Below, one piece after another: positions 25,900 through 34,342 of a DNA stretch of 64,000 bases. The stretch comes from an uncultured Alcaligenaceae bacterium. GTDB lineage: Bacteria; Pseudomonadota; Gammaproteobacteria; Burkholderiales; Burkholderiaceae_B. The first letter of the stretch is position 1; the number at the start of each line of letters is the position of its first letter. Under the pieces are notes generated by a model. It did not search any database, was not told where the DNA came from, and saw only the letters and a list, made by a program, of their open reading frames with translations. The stretch covers positions 1 through 64,000 of the forward strand of contig CALFXX010000159.1 of the NCBI GenBank assembly GCA_937952975.1, written 5' to 3'. The translations under genes were made by a program, and so were the position numbers.

Positions 25900-25917
25900 A
25901 ATAGCGCTTAGTCTTTC
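25864..25917. repeat. 27-bp tandem duplication at the tonB start
   Basis: GTTTGACACAATAGCG (25864) is followed 27 bases later by the same sequence (25891), and 25 of the 27 positions of the two copies agree. It covers the end of the YaeQ-family gene, the short gap and the first codons of tonB. Both copies carry a GTG in the tonB frame (25872-25870 and 25899-25897). Confidence 0.9.
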
Positions 25918-26456
25918 GCCTCGCGCCAGACTTCTGGCACAAAGGTGATTTGACCTTGATCATTTGAAATAAAAATTTCACCATCTTGGATGTTGGCATG
26001 CAAGATCATGCTGCGCTGGGTCTGTGCGGCCAGCGCACGCGTATCCTCTGAAGGCAAACACACCACCGTCAAGTTACGCGCGCGCTCGAGCTTATTGCGA
26101 ATGCCATCCCACCAAATCTTGCTGTTCTGACCGCTATAGCAATACACCACGACTTGTTTGGCACGACCACAGGCTTTCAAGATACGTCGCTCATCGGGCT
26201 GTCCAACCTCAATCCAAAGGTCGATCGAACCGGTCAGGTCTTTAAGCCAGATATCGGGTTCGTCGGCATCGCTTAGGCCTTTTGTGAAGGCCAAGTCTTC
26301 ATGCGCATGCAAGGCAAACGCCAGCACACGCACCATCAAGCGCTCTTCGGTTTCTGAAGGGTGCCGAGCAAGCGTCAAGGCGTGGCTGCCGTAATAGTGG
26401 CGATCGGCGTCGGCTACGTTAAGTTCGGCTTTATAGATGGTTGCGCGTAAGGCCAT
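25908..26456 (-). CDS. YaeQ family protein
   Basis: 182 residues, the exact size class of YaeQ proteins, a fold related to PD-(D/E)xK nucleases but with unclear function. It begins M-A-L-R-A-T-I-Y-K-A-E-L-N-V-A-D-x-D-R-x-Y-Y, as the family does, and has D-E-P-D-I-W (about 65-70) and L-W-I-E-V-G-Q-P (about 79-86). Cytoplasmic. Same strand as tonB and 8 bases before it, so co-transcribed, though no functional link is known. Gene order could be chance. Confidence 0.9.
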   Translation of the reverse strand: MALRATIYKAELNVADADRHYYGSHALTLARHPSETEERLMVRVLAFALHAHEDLAFTKGLSDADEPDIWLKDLTGSIDLWIEVGQPDERRILKACGRAKQVVVYCYSGQNSKIWWDGIRNKLERARNLTVVCLPSEDTRALAAQTQRSMILHANIQDGEIFISNDQGQITFVPEVWREAKD

Positions 26457-26526
26457 AAATCTAGTGTGTACTGTGCGAAGTCAAGAAGTGGATTATCCTT
26501 GATTATCTGACCGAGAGCCTTTTTTA

Positions 26527-27309
26527 ATGACAAATCCCCATATTGCCGCCATTGCCCAAACACTTTTAGCCGCCCGCCGTGACCGCCAGCCGGCCGACCC
26601 CGCCCAGCACGTCGATCAACTGCAATCCGCTGATGAAGCCTACGCGGTACAAGAGTTGGTACGCAAAGCGCTGGCGCCTGAACAAGCCGCCGTCGGCCGT
26701 TACTGGAAATCAGGTGCCTCATCTCGAAGCGCTGACTTGTCGTCAACCGCCCTGTTAGACGCCGCAGTCTGGGCGAGCCCCGCGCAGGCGCGCGACTGGC
26801 ACTTTAATATGCGTCTGATCGAAATCGAAATAGCCCTGAAAACCAATCGGCCTGTGACGCCTGCTGAGGCCGCGACGCTCACGCACGAACAAGCGCATGC
26901 CTTAATCGGCGCCATGGCGGTCACCATCGAAGTGGTTGACTCACGCTGGCAACAAACCGAGCAACTACAACCTCTGCTCAAATTGGCTGACATGCAAACA
27001 CACGGCGCCCTAGTAGTTGGCAACTGGATGCCCTACAGCGCGCAAGAAGCTGAGCGCGACTGGGCGCGCCAGCGTTGTACCGTCAAGATCGGCCAGGCGC
27101 CTGCCCAAGAGTTTGTCGGCACCCATTCTATGCAAGACCCCCGTTGGCTCTTACCATTTTGGCTACGCCACGTCACCGCACAGGGCGCTTCAGTACCTTC
27201 GGGTACGGTTGTGACCACCGGTACGTGGTGCGGCATACCGGCCGCCCAGCCCGGTGATTTGGTCGTGGCAAGCTTCGATGGCGTTGGGATGACTTCAATC
27301 CAGTTTTAG
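26527..27309 (+). CDS. 2-oxopent-4-enoate hydratase-like protein (FAH superfamily)
   Basis: 260 residues, typical for MhpD/TesE-type hydratases that add water to 2-hydroxy-alkadienoates in meta-cleavage pathways, or the related oxaloacetate/4-oxalocrotonate decarboxylases. Visible family features are R-L-I-E-I-E-I-A (metal ligand Glu pair, about 97-104), V-E-V-V-D-S-R (about 138) and the late glycine-rich G-D-L-V-V-A-S-F-D-G-V-G. No ring-cleavage dioxygenase or aldolase gene is adjacent, so its place in a pathway is open. It begins the plus-strand catabolic region. Confidence 0.85.
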   Translation: MTNPHIAAIAQTLLAARRDRQPADPAQHVDQLQSADEAYAVQELVRKALAPEQAAVGRYWKSGASSRSADLSSTALLDAAVWASPAQARDWHFNMRLIEIEIALKTNRPVTPAEAATLTHEQAHALIGAMAVTIEVVDSRWQQTEQLQPLLKLADMQTHGALVVGNWMPYSAQEAERDWARQRCTVKIGQAPAQEFVGTHSMQDPRWLLPFWLRHVTAQGASVPSGTVVTTGTWCGIPAAQPGDLVVASFDGVGMTSIQF

Positions 27310-27491
27310 GTAAGGTGCGTGGTCTGACCTGCGCATGCAGGCAACCAAGCCAGTGTCAAAAGCCGTCAAAGGATCAGTATCGTCGCAACGGAAAGTACCT
27401 AGTTTCTTTGGGTAATTCCGCTAAAATTCTTTAGCAAACAACAGACTCGGGCATTCATAGCCTTGGCGTAACAATTTAGTTGGAGACCGCT

Positions 27492-28463
27492 ATGCACAAA
27501 GCTTTGATGCGCGTAGTTTTTATTGCTATCACGGTATTTTCTTTAGTAGCCAACAGCTATTCAGAGACGTTTCCTGATCGGGCCATTCGCTGGATTGTGC
27601 CTTGGCCCCCCGGGGGTGGCGGCGATGTCATCGCGCGCCTGATTGGAAACCCTGTCGCAGACGCCTTGGGCAAACCCGTGATTATTGAAAATCGCGCAGG
27701 GGCGGCAGGCAACATTGGTGCCTTGGCCACTGCGCGCGCACCTGCCGATGGTTACACCATTGCCTTCGCTTACTCGGGCACGCACTCGATCAATCGGCAT
27801 CTTTACAAAGAGATGCCCTTCGAAGAAAAAGACTTCACTCCCGTCATTTTTTTAGCGTCAGTCCCGCAGGTACTTGTTGTCAACAGCAACCTTCCTTTCA
27901 AGTCGGTCAAAGAGATCATTGCTGCAGCAAAAGCGAATCCAGGCAAGCTCACGTATGGCTCGAGTGGTAATGGCGCAATCAATCACTTAGCGGGTCAACT
28001 GTTTGCCGATATGGCTGGCGTACAACTACAACATATCCCCTACAAAGGTGGTGCTCCTGCGGCAACTGCCTTGATGTCGGGCGAAATCGATATGATTTTT
28101 GGCGAACCAGCCACCTTACTGCCGCACATTGCGAGTGGAAAATTTAGGCCGCTTGCTGTAACAAGCGATAAACGATCTCTTACGATGCCCGAGCTGCCCA
28201 CGATTGCCGAGGCGGGTGTACCCGGCTATGCCGTCACGTCCTGGAACGGCGTACTGGCCCCTGCCAACACCCCTGCTGCCGCGATCAAAACACTGAACGC
28301 GGCCTTTAACAAGGCTCTTGCAGACCCCGATATTCGTGCGCGCATTGAAAAGATGGGCTTTGAGCCTATCGGAGGGGCGCCTGAACTTTTCTCGGCACTG
28401 ATCGAAGCAGAAACGCTCAAGTGGGGCCCTGTGATCAAAAAATCTGGGCTGCAAATTAATTAA
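27492..28463 (+). CDS. Bug/TctC-family periplasmic solute receptor
   Basis: 323 residues from the ATG at 27492, which has TGGAGA upstream. Signal peptide about 1-23. Mature start F-P-D-R-A-I-R-W-I-V-P-W-P-P-G-G-G-G-D-V-I-A-R is the carboxylate-binding loop; P-Y-K-G-G follows near residue 185. It heads a four-gene unit with a small barrel protein, a PRISE-type reductase and a flavoprotein, so it probably captures the acid that those enzymes use. No TctAB genes nearby. Confidence 0.92.
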   Translation: MHKALMRVVFIAITVFSLVANSYSETFPDRAIRWIVPWPPGGGGDVIARLIGNPVADALGKPVIIENRAGAAGNIGALATARAPADGYTIAFAYSGTHSINRHLYKEMPFEEKDFTPVIFLASVPQVLVVNSNLPFKSVKEIIAAAKANPGKLTYGSSGNGAINHLAGQLFADMAGVQLQHIPYKGGAPAATALMSGEIDMIFGEPATLLPHIASGKFRPLAVTSDKRSLTMPELPTIAEAGVPGYAVTSWNGVLAPANTPAAAIKTLNAAFNKALADPDIRARIEKMGFEPIGGAPELFSALIEAETLKWGPVIKKSGLQIN

Positions 28464-28466
28464 GTC

Positions 28467-29009
28467 ATGATCTTTATGAGCCAAAGCGGGATCACCGATC
28501 CCACCAAAGAGCCAGAGTGGGCACAGTGGTATGTCGAACATCTGCGTATCATGCGCACGGTCGACGGCATCACCTCAGCCGAGCGCTTTCAAACGCAAGC
28601 GCCGGGCTGGCCACCCTCACTGGCGATGTACTCGATTCGCTCACCCGAGGTTTTTGTCGATCCGTATTATCAAAAGATTCGAGGCATGGGCCCTTGGCTC
28701 AGTTTGATCGACAAACGGTTTTACCAACGTAATCTTTTCGAAGGCGTAGAACAGGCAAGCATCATGGCGCCTGAGGTACCTGCAGGGTCTGTCTTAGTGG
28801 TGACCGATCAGACGCAGCCGACACTTGGTCATGAAGAGCCAGCGTTTAACGGTGTAACGTTTACCTGGTTGCGCGCCGTTGGCCTAGATCAGTCAACGCC
28901 CTACCGTGGTATCAGTGTGATGTCTCACGCACAAGCACTCAGCTTGCCAACGCGTGCTGATGTTGCGCTGTATGCCTCAGCAATGTATGTATCAGCGCAA
29001 CCTGCATAG
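28467..29009 (+). CDS. Unknown protein, dimeric alpha/beta-barrel (EthD-like) candidate
   Basis: 180 residues, no signal peptide. The segment D-P-T-K-E-P-E-W-A-Q-W-Y-V-E-H-L followed by V-D-G-I-T-S-A-E-R-F (about 11-43) has the spacing of the first strand-helix unit of EthD-like or stress-responsive dimeric barrels. The second half repeats a weaker version. ATG lies 3 bases after the Bug stop, so it belongs to that operon. Possible role: small ligand-binding or degradative accessory protein. I do not recognise a closer family. Confidence 0.6.
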   Translation: MIFMSQSGITDPTKEPEWAQWYVEHLRIMRTVDGITSAERFQTQAPGWPPSLAMYSIRSPEVFVDPYYQKIRGMGPWLSLIDKRFYQRNLFEGVEQASIMAPEVPAGSVLVVTDQTQPTLGHEEPAFNGVTFTWLRAVGLDQSTPYRGISVMSHAQALSLPTRADVALYASAMYVSAQPA

Positions 29010-29045
29010 CGCTTACCCGCTGCAACACATTCAAGAGCCACGACG

Positions 29046-30110
29046 TTGAACCTTAACCCCAAACCACGTAAAACTTTGATCGCTGGGGCAACCGGTCAAA
29101 TCGGCTCGAGCGTTGGCATGCATCTCATGGGGCTAGGTGATTGGGGGCCGTTGGGCCTAGCGCGACACCCAGACCCACACTCCCCCTACCCGATGCTTGC
29201 GATTGACCTGACCGATGCGAGCGACTGTCAACAGAAACTGGCCCAACTGAAGGGCATCACGCATGTGCTGTACGCCGCCCGCTTTGATCATTTTGGCGGC
29301 GAACTCGAGTCCAAAGACACGAACGTGGCAATGCTCAGGCATCTGCTTGATGCGCTTGAGCACAACACACATGATCTGCAGCATATTCACCTCGTGCATG
29401 GCACAAAGTACTATGGTCACACGGTCAAAGAGCGACGTACACCGTATCGCGAGGACGATACCTGTGGCAATTACAAGAGTTTTTATTTTGAGCAGCAACA
29501 ACTAGTTGAACAGCGACAAGTTGGGCAAGACTGGTCTTGGTCAATCTCGCGCCCCCATGCGTTTTGTAACTACCGCAGCGATGAAGCGCGCAATATGTTG
29601 CTGGTTTTGGGGCTATACGCGTCGATCTTACGCGAACTTGGCGAGCCGTTACATTTTCCTGGCACATCGCGCAGCTTCGAGGTGAAAACACAATTTTCGT
29701 GGCTGCCGACCCTAGCGCGGTCGGCGGTTTGGATGATGAGCGAACCGCAGTGCCGCAACCAGGCCTATAACATCGTGAATGGGGATCCAATCAGTTGGTC
29801 TGAGCTATGGCCAGTCTTTGCTCAGTACTTCAAGATGGAGGTCGGTCAACCGATTTCAAGCACCTTCGCCAATTTTGCCTCTGACAAAGATGCTACCTGG
29901 CAAGCCATGATCAAAAAATATGGTTTGAAAAAAACTGACTTGCAAACAGTCGCACAATGGCCGTATGGTGACTATGTGTTTTCACCGCAGTGGGATGTCG
30001 TGTCTGACATGTCCAAAGCGCAACGTGATGGCTTTACTGAAACGATCAACACGCCCAAGATGTTTACGGGTGGTTTTGATTATTTTCGCGAAAATAAAAT
30101 GATCCCTTAA
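29046..30110 (+). CDS. PRISE-type SDR (progesterone 5-beta-reductase/iridoid synthase-like)
   Basis: 354 residues, an extended-type SDR. It has G-A-T-G-Q-I-G (14-20) for NADPH, and H-G-T-K-Y-Y-G (about 119-125), corresponding to the special Lys-x-Tyr region of PRISE enzymes in place of Y-x-x-x-K. S-R-P-H-A-F (about 169) is also typical. Known members reduce C=C bonds of enones (1,4-reduction). Start is TTG at 29046, as no ATG precedes the Rossmann motif. Next to a flavoprotein dehydrogenase acting perhaps on the same ring compound. Confidence 0.78.
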   Translation: MNLNPKPRKTLIAGATGQIGSSVGMHLMGLGDWGPLGLARHPDPHSPYPMLAIDLTDASDCQQKLAQLKGITHVLYAARFDHFGGELESKDTNVAMLRHLLDALEHNTHDLQHIHLVHGTKYYGHTVKERRTPYREDDTCGNYKSFYFEQQQLVEQRQVGQDWSWSISRPHAFCNYRSDEARNMLLVLGLYASILRELGEPLHFPGTSRSFEVKTQFSWLPTLARSAVWMMSEPQCRNQAYNIVNGDPISWSELWPVFAQYFKMEVGQPISSTFANFASDKDATWQAMIKKYGLKKTDLQTVAQWPYGDYVFSPQWDVVSDMSKAQRDGFTETINTPKMFTGGFDYFRENKMIP

Positions 30111-30126
30111 CAGGGCGGAGCAAGCT

Positions 30127-31611
30127 GTGTCAGCAACAACGCATACTGATGTATTAATTATTGGCGGTGGTGGTACTGGGTTAGCCGCTGCGATCGAAGC
30201 TGCAGAGCTCGGGCGTCAAGTCATTTTGCTCGAAAAAAATGCTGAGACTGGTGGTTCAACCTCGTGGTCAGTTGGCTCGATCACAGCCACAGGCACCCCT
30301 CATCAACGCAAAGCCAACATACAAGACAGCGCAGACGCGCATTTTGAAGATATGGAAAAGCACGCCGGCGCACTGGCGCCACGTGACAACCTCGCATTAC
30401 GTCGTATCTTGGTTGACAACACAGCTGACATGATCGACTGGTTGATGAAGCTCGGTGTCGTGTTCGTGGGCCCCGAAGAAGAGCCACCCCATCGCGTGGC
30501 GCGTATGCACAACGTGGTGCCAAATTCACGTTCGTTTGCCTATCATTTGACACGCCGCTGTCGCGACCTTAGGGTCGATTTGCGCCTGAACACGGCAACG
30601 CAACGCATTGTGCTTGAGGGTGACCGAGCCATTGGTGTCGAGGCGACCTTACCGGATGGCACACTACACACATTTATCGCGCGTCGCGGCATCGTGCTGG
30701 CGAGCGGCGACTACAGCGCAGCCGCTGATTTAAAAGCTCAACTGGCCAACCCAGAGGTTGCGTTAGTCGATGCGATTAACACAACAGCAACTGGCGATGG
30801 TCATCGCATGGCGATGGCACTGGGCGGATCAGTCGTCAACGGTGATATTGTTCGCGGCCCCATCATGCGCTTTTTGGCGCCGACACGTGCCAACCTGTTA
30901 CAGCGCTTACCTCCTACTAAGATCATCGCGCAGCTCATCGCTTGGTCTGCAAAGTGGTTACCGCAGTGGATTTTGCGCCCCTTCTTAATGAGTTTTTTAA
31001 CCACAGCTGTCAGCCCCTCGACCGACTTATATCGTGAGGGTGGCGTGCTGATCAATAAGAACGGGCAGCGTTTTACCAACGAGCTCGATAAGCCAAATAA
31101 AGAGATGGCCAAGCAGCCAGAACGTATTGGCTGGATTGTGATGGACAGCACGGTTGCCAAAAAGTTTTCAGCCTGGCCGTATTACATCTCGACGGCACCC
31201 GGCGTCGCGTACGCCTACCTTGATGATTATCGGCGCAACCGGCCTGATATCTTTCATTACTCACCGACACTCGAAGGCTTGGCGACAAGTATGGGAGTCG
31301 CTACGCACGCCCTGGCCGAAACGATCGCACAATATAATCAAGACGACCGCGGCGCGCGCCCTGCAATTGCGCAAGGGCCGTTTTATGCGCTCGGCCCCAT
31401 CAAGAGCTATGTCGTCTTTACCGACGGTGGTTTAAAGGTCACCGACAAGCTTGAAGTCTTGCGCACTGACGACCAAGTGATCCCCGGACTCTATGCCGCA
31501 GGTTCAGCGGGGCAAGGCGGCTTGTTACTTGAAGGCCATGGCCATCACTTAGGCTGGGCATTTATTTCTGGCCGCATCGCGGGCCGAGCCGCGGCGCATT
31601 ATCAAGGCTAA
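30127..31611 (+). CDS. FAD-dependent dehydrogenase, fumarate reductase/ketosteroid dehydrogenase family
   Basis: 494 residues from GTG 30127. FAD-binding G-G-G-G-T-G-L-A-A-A-I-E-A (about 13-25), L-L-E-K-N-A-E-T-G-G-S-T (about 34-45) and the C-terminal G-L-Y-A-A-G-S-A-G-Q-G-G closing the FAD site. No signal peptide and no heme motif, so soluble and cytoplasmic. The family either inserts or removes a C=C bond next to a carbonyl (3-ketosteroid-delta1-dehydrogenase, fumarate reductase). Paired with the PRISE enzyme. The exact substrate is unknown. Confidence 0.85.
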   Translation: MSATTHTDVLIIGGGGTGLAAAIEAAELGRQVILLEKNAETGGSTSWSVGSITATGTPHQRKANIQDSADAHFEDMEKHAGALAPRDNLALRRILVDNTADMIDWLMKLGVVFVGPEEEPPHRVARMHNVVPNSRSFAYHLTRRCRDLRVDLRLNTATQRIVLEGDRAIGVEATLPDGTLHTFIARRGIVLASGDYSAAADLKAQLANPEVALVDAINTTATGDGHRMAMALGGSVVNGDIVRGPIMRFLAPTRANLLQRLPPTKIIAQLIAWSAKWLPQWILRPFLMSFLTTAVSPSTDLYREGGVLINKNGQRFTNELDKPNKEMAKQPERIGWIVMDSTVAKKFSAWPYYISTAPGVAYAYLDDYRRNRPDIFHYSPTLEGLATSMGVATHALAETIAQYNQDDRGARPAIAQGPFYALGPIKSYVVFTDGGLKVTDKLEVLRTDDQVIPGLYAAGSAGQGGLLLEGHGHHLGWAFISGRIAGRAAAHYQG

Positions 31612-31613
31612 AT

Positions 31614-31669
31614 AGACGACTTAGATCGTCTGCGAAACGCTTGCAAATTGCCGGAGAAGCGTTTCGTCT
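31614..31669. terminator. Bidirectional hairpin between convergent genes
   Basis: A strong stem CGAAACGCTT (31633-31642) / AAGCGTTTCG (31657-31666) of 10 perfect pairs with a 14-base loop. AGACGA (31614-31619) can pair with TCGTCT at 31626-31631 or at 31664-31669. It fills the gap between the flavoprotein gene and the convergent Bug gene. Confidence 0.6.
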
Positions 31670-31676
31670 TCTACGT

Positions 31677-32672
31677 TTACTGATCAGCCTTGATATCTGC
31701 GGCTTTAACCACTTGCGCCCACTTCGCCATATCGGCTTGTACAAAAGCGGCAAACTCTTTTTCAGTCGTGATGGTTGGCACCAGACCTTGCTTGAGCAAG
31801 TCACCCACCATCTCGGGTTTACTCAAGACCTCTAGTGCAGCCTCGTGCAGCGCATTGCGCACCGCCGCAGGGGTGCCGGCGGGTGCCATCAACCCATACC
31901 AGTAGTCCATATCAAATCCAGGGATACCCGCCTCGATAAAAGTCGGTACCTCTGGCATGGCCGCCGAGCGCTTTTTGCCTGTCAAGGCAATCGCCTTAAG
32001 CTGACCCGAACGCACGATACCCGCGACCGCAGGTAAGGGCGCAAACATCACCATGTCGCGCTGCTGTCCCAGCATGTCGGCCGCCACCGCGCCCATGCCC
32101 TTGTATGGCACATGGGTCAGTTTGATTTTGGTTTCAAAGATAAACAGTTCGGCCGCCATGTGGGCACCCGACCCAGTACCGGCTGAACCAAAATTAATTT
32201 TCCCGGGGTTTGCTTGTGCCAGTTTGACCAAATCTCCAGCCACCTTGATCTGAGACGATGGGTGCACAACCAACACCATGGGCGCCGCGGCCAGTGCCGT
32301 CACCGCCACGAAGTCTCGCTCAACGTTGTAGGCAAGCTTTGGATAAATGCTGGGATTGACGCCAATTTCAGAAACAGAGCCTACCAAGAGCGTTTTTCCG
32401 TCCGGGTTGGCCCGGGCAACAAACTGAGCGCCAATTGCACCCGCAGCACCTGGGCGATTTTCAATGATGGTGCCTACACCAAGCTTATCCGCCACCTTGG
32501 GCATCACCATGCGGGTGAGCACATCCGTACCGCCGCCAGGAGCAAAGGGAATCACGACGTTGAGCGGCTTGTCGTTGGCCAACTGCGCGTAGCTTGTGGG
32601 CAAGGCGTTCAGCGTCACCAATACCATGAGGGCACAGACACCCTTCAGACGGGATTTCAGGGGATTAGGCAT
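31677..32672 (-). CDS. Bug/TctC-family periplasmic solute receptor
   Basis: 331 residues. Signal peptide ending T-S-Y-A-Q (about 30), then D-K-P-L-N-V-V-I-P-F-A-P-G-G-G-T-D-V-L-T-R, the substrate loop, and P-Y-K-G-M-G near residue 195. Only receptor in this stretch on the minus strand; it diverges from the class III CoA-transferase gene, with a large hairpin in the 246-base gap. No partner membrane proteins. Confidence 0.92.
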   Translation of the reverse strand: MPNPLKSRLKGVCALMVLVTLNALPTSYAQLANDKPLNVVIPFAPGGGTDVLTRMVMPKVADKLGVGTIIENRPGAAGAIGAQFVARANPDGKTLLVGSVSEIGVNPSIYPKLAYNVERDFVAVTALAAAPMVLVVHPSSQIKVAGDLVKLAQANPGKINFGSAGTGSGAHMAAELFIFETKIKLTHVPYKGMGAVAADMLGQQRDMVMFAPLPAVAGIVRSGQLKAIALTGKKRSAAMPEVPTFIEAGIPGFDMDYWYGLMAPAGTPAAVRNALHEAALEVLSKPEMVGDLLKQGLVPTITTEKEFAAFVQADMAKWAQVVKAADIKADQ

Positions 32673-32802
32673 GCGAGTCTCCGATCATTGCGACTCATCG
32701 GCTCGCAATTGGACCGAGAATCGATTCGTTATGATTACGATCAATATTAGCAAGAAGCTGGACGGGACTGTTTATTCAGTCGTATGTTCCACCGACCGAC
32801 TG

Positions 32803-32850
32803 CTTGCCAAGCGCGTGGGTCGTGCGCCGTCCGGTACGCGCTTTGGTAAG
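32803..32850. other. Large stem-loop in divergent intergenic region
   Basis: CTTGCCAAGCGCGT (32803-32816) pairs with ACGCGCTTTGGTAAG (32836-32850) with one bulged T and one G-T pair, around a 19-base GC-rich loop. A 10-base direct repeat CGGCTTTACC then occurs at 32875 and 32892. The position, about 70-115 bases before the CoA-transferase start, is not that of a terminator for a known gene. It may be a 5' leader structure or operator. Confidence 0.5.
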
Positions 32851-32918
32851 CTCTGTGTTTAGCGCCAGCTCTATCGGCTTTACCGCGTAACCGGCTTTAC
32901 CTTAGGATAACGTCCACG

Positions 32919-34157
32919 ATGACTCTGCCTTATCAACACTTGCCCCACGTTCAGGCCGCTCCAGGTTTTGCGCATTTCGAGGGGATTCAAGTCCTGGATC
33001 TCAGCACCTCAGTGGCAGGTCCCTATGCCACGCAACTGCTGGCCGATTTTGGGGCGACAGTACTCAAAATCGAAAAGCCCGGCACGGGCGACGATGCTCG
33101 CCAATGGGGCCCCCCTTTTTTAAACGGTGCGTCGCTTTGGTTTTTGAGCGTCAACCGCAATAAACACAGCATGGCACTTGATATCAGCAAGCCTGAAGGG
33201 CTGGCCGTGTTGATGTCTTTGCTCGAAACCACCGACGTACTGGTGTTGAATATGACGCCGCGTGTTCAAGAGAAGCTTGGCTTGGATTTTGCAAAACTGC
33301 AAGAGCGATTCCCGCGCTTGATTCATGCCAGTCTGACGGGCTTTGGCTTAACAGGCAGCCGCAGCGACCACCCCTGCTACGACTTAATTGCCGAAGGCTA
33401 CTCTGGAATCATGGACTTAACCGGCGAAAGCGAAAACGACCCTCAAAAAGTCGGGACGCCTGCAGCCGATATGCTCGCAGGACAAGATCTAGCTATGGCC
33501 GCCATGGCCGCTATCCACGGCCGTGCGCGCACCGGCAAAGGTTCGAGCATCGATATCTCAATGCTTGCCACAATGACTCGCTTTACTGCGCCACGCGTGG
33601 TGGCCTATCTAGGGTCTGACGAGGTGCCGCGCCGCTCTGGGGGCAAAGACTCAGTGATCGCAATCTATCAAGTGTTCAACACAGCCGACTCACAGCTCTC
33701 GCTGGGCCTGGGTAACGATGCCATTTGGAAACGTTTTTGGCAGGCGGTCGGTGACCCAGCCTTTGCTGAAAAACCCGAGTACGCAGGTAATGCAGGGCGT
33801 CGCTCACATCGGCCCGCCATAGTGGCGCGCATTTCAGAGGTGCTGGCCACCAAAACGCGTGACGAGTGGTTGGCGCTTTTTGCCAAAAATCGGATCCCTG
33901 CGGGCCCCATCAATCGGGTCGACGAAGTCACCAAAGATCAAGACCTTTTAACTAAAGAATTTTTTTACAAGAGTGATTCGGGCTACGGTGATGTACCCCA
34001 AGTGGGACTTGGTATTACTATCAACGGCGACCATCACGTGCACCGTAAAGCCCCTCCAACTCTGGGGGAAGACACAGAGGCCATTTTGCGCGATCGCCTC
34101 AAGCTCAGCCCAGACCAGATTGCGAAGCTACAACAGGCCAAAATCGTGAATGAATAG
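32919..34157 (+). CDS. Class III CoA-transferase (CaiB/BaiF family)
   Basis: 412 residues, standard length. Family features: V-L-D-L-S-T-S-V-A-G-P-Y-A-T-Q-L-L-A-D-F-G-A near the start, then K-I-E-K-P-G-T-G-D, and a catalytic aspartate expected in P-A-A-D-M-L-A-G (about 185-192). It moves CoA between a carboxylic acid and an acyl-CoA donor. First gene of the catabolic operon with a BadI-like hydrolase, an acid-CoA ligase and beta-oxidation-type enzymes, so it may activate the growth substrate or recycle CoA. Confidence 0.92.
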   Translation: MTLPYQHLPHVQAAPGFAHFEGIQVLDLSTSVAGPYATQLLADFGATVLKIEKPGTGDDARQWGPPFLNGASLWFLSVNRNKHSMALDISKPEGLAVLMSLLETTDVLVLNMTPRVQEKLGLDFAKLQERFPRLIHASLTGFGLTGSRSDHPCYDLIAEGYSGIMDLTGESENDPQKVGTPAADMLAGQDLAMAAMAAIHGRARTGKGSSIDISMLATMTRFTAPRVVAYLGSDEVPRRSGGKDSVIAIYQVFNTADSQLSLGLGNDAIWKRFWQAVGDPAFAEKPEYAGNAGRRSHRPAIVARISEVLATKTRDEWLALFAKNRIPAGPINRVDEVTKDQDLLTKEFFYKSDSGYGDVPQVGLGITINGDHHVHRKAPPTLGEDTEAILRDRLKLSPDQIAKLQQAKIVNE

Positions 34158-34275
34158 CGGGGCGGGTCTTAGCGCCACATCACGAGCCGGCCTCGCTACA
34201 ATGAAGATCCCGCGAAGGACCCAGCGCACTAGTAAAATTTGCGGTACAAAATTCGCACTATAAAAAACCAACCAA

Positions 34276-34299
34276 GGCAATTGTCCAGAGACAGTTGCC
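34276..34299 (+). other. Hairpin before the BadI-like gene
   Basis: GGCAATTGTC (34276-34285) / GACAGTTGCC (34290-34299) with one T-G pair and loop CAGA, 43 bases before the ATG at 34343. It could end the CoA-transferase transcript partly or stabilise the downstream mRNA. Confidence 0.45.
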
Positions 34300-34342
34300 A
34301 AGACGGTCAAATAAAAACTTACTGACAAACAACGAGACTTTT

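Noticed and set aside
32214..32750. 178-residue plus-strand frame opposite the Bug gene
   Set aside because: It is antisense to a well-supported receptor gene and shows no recognisable motif.
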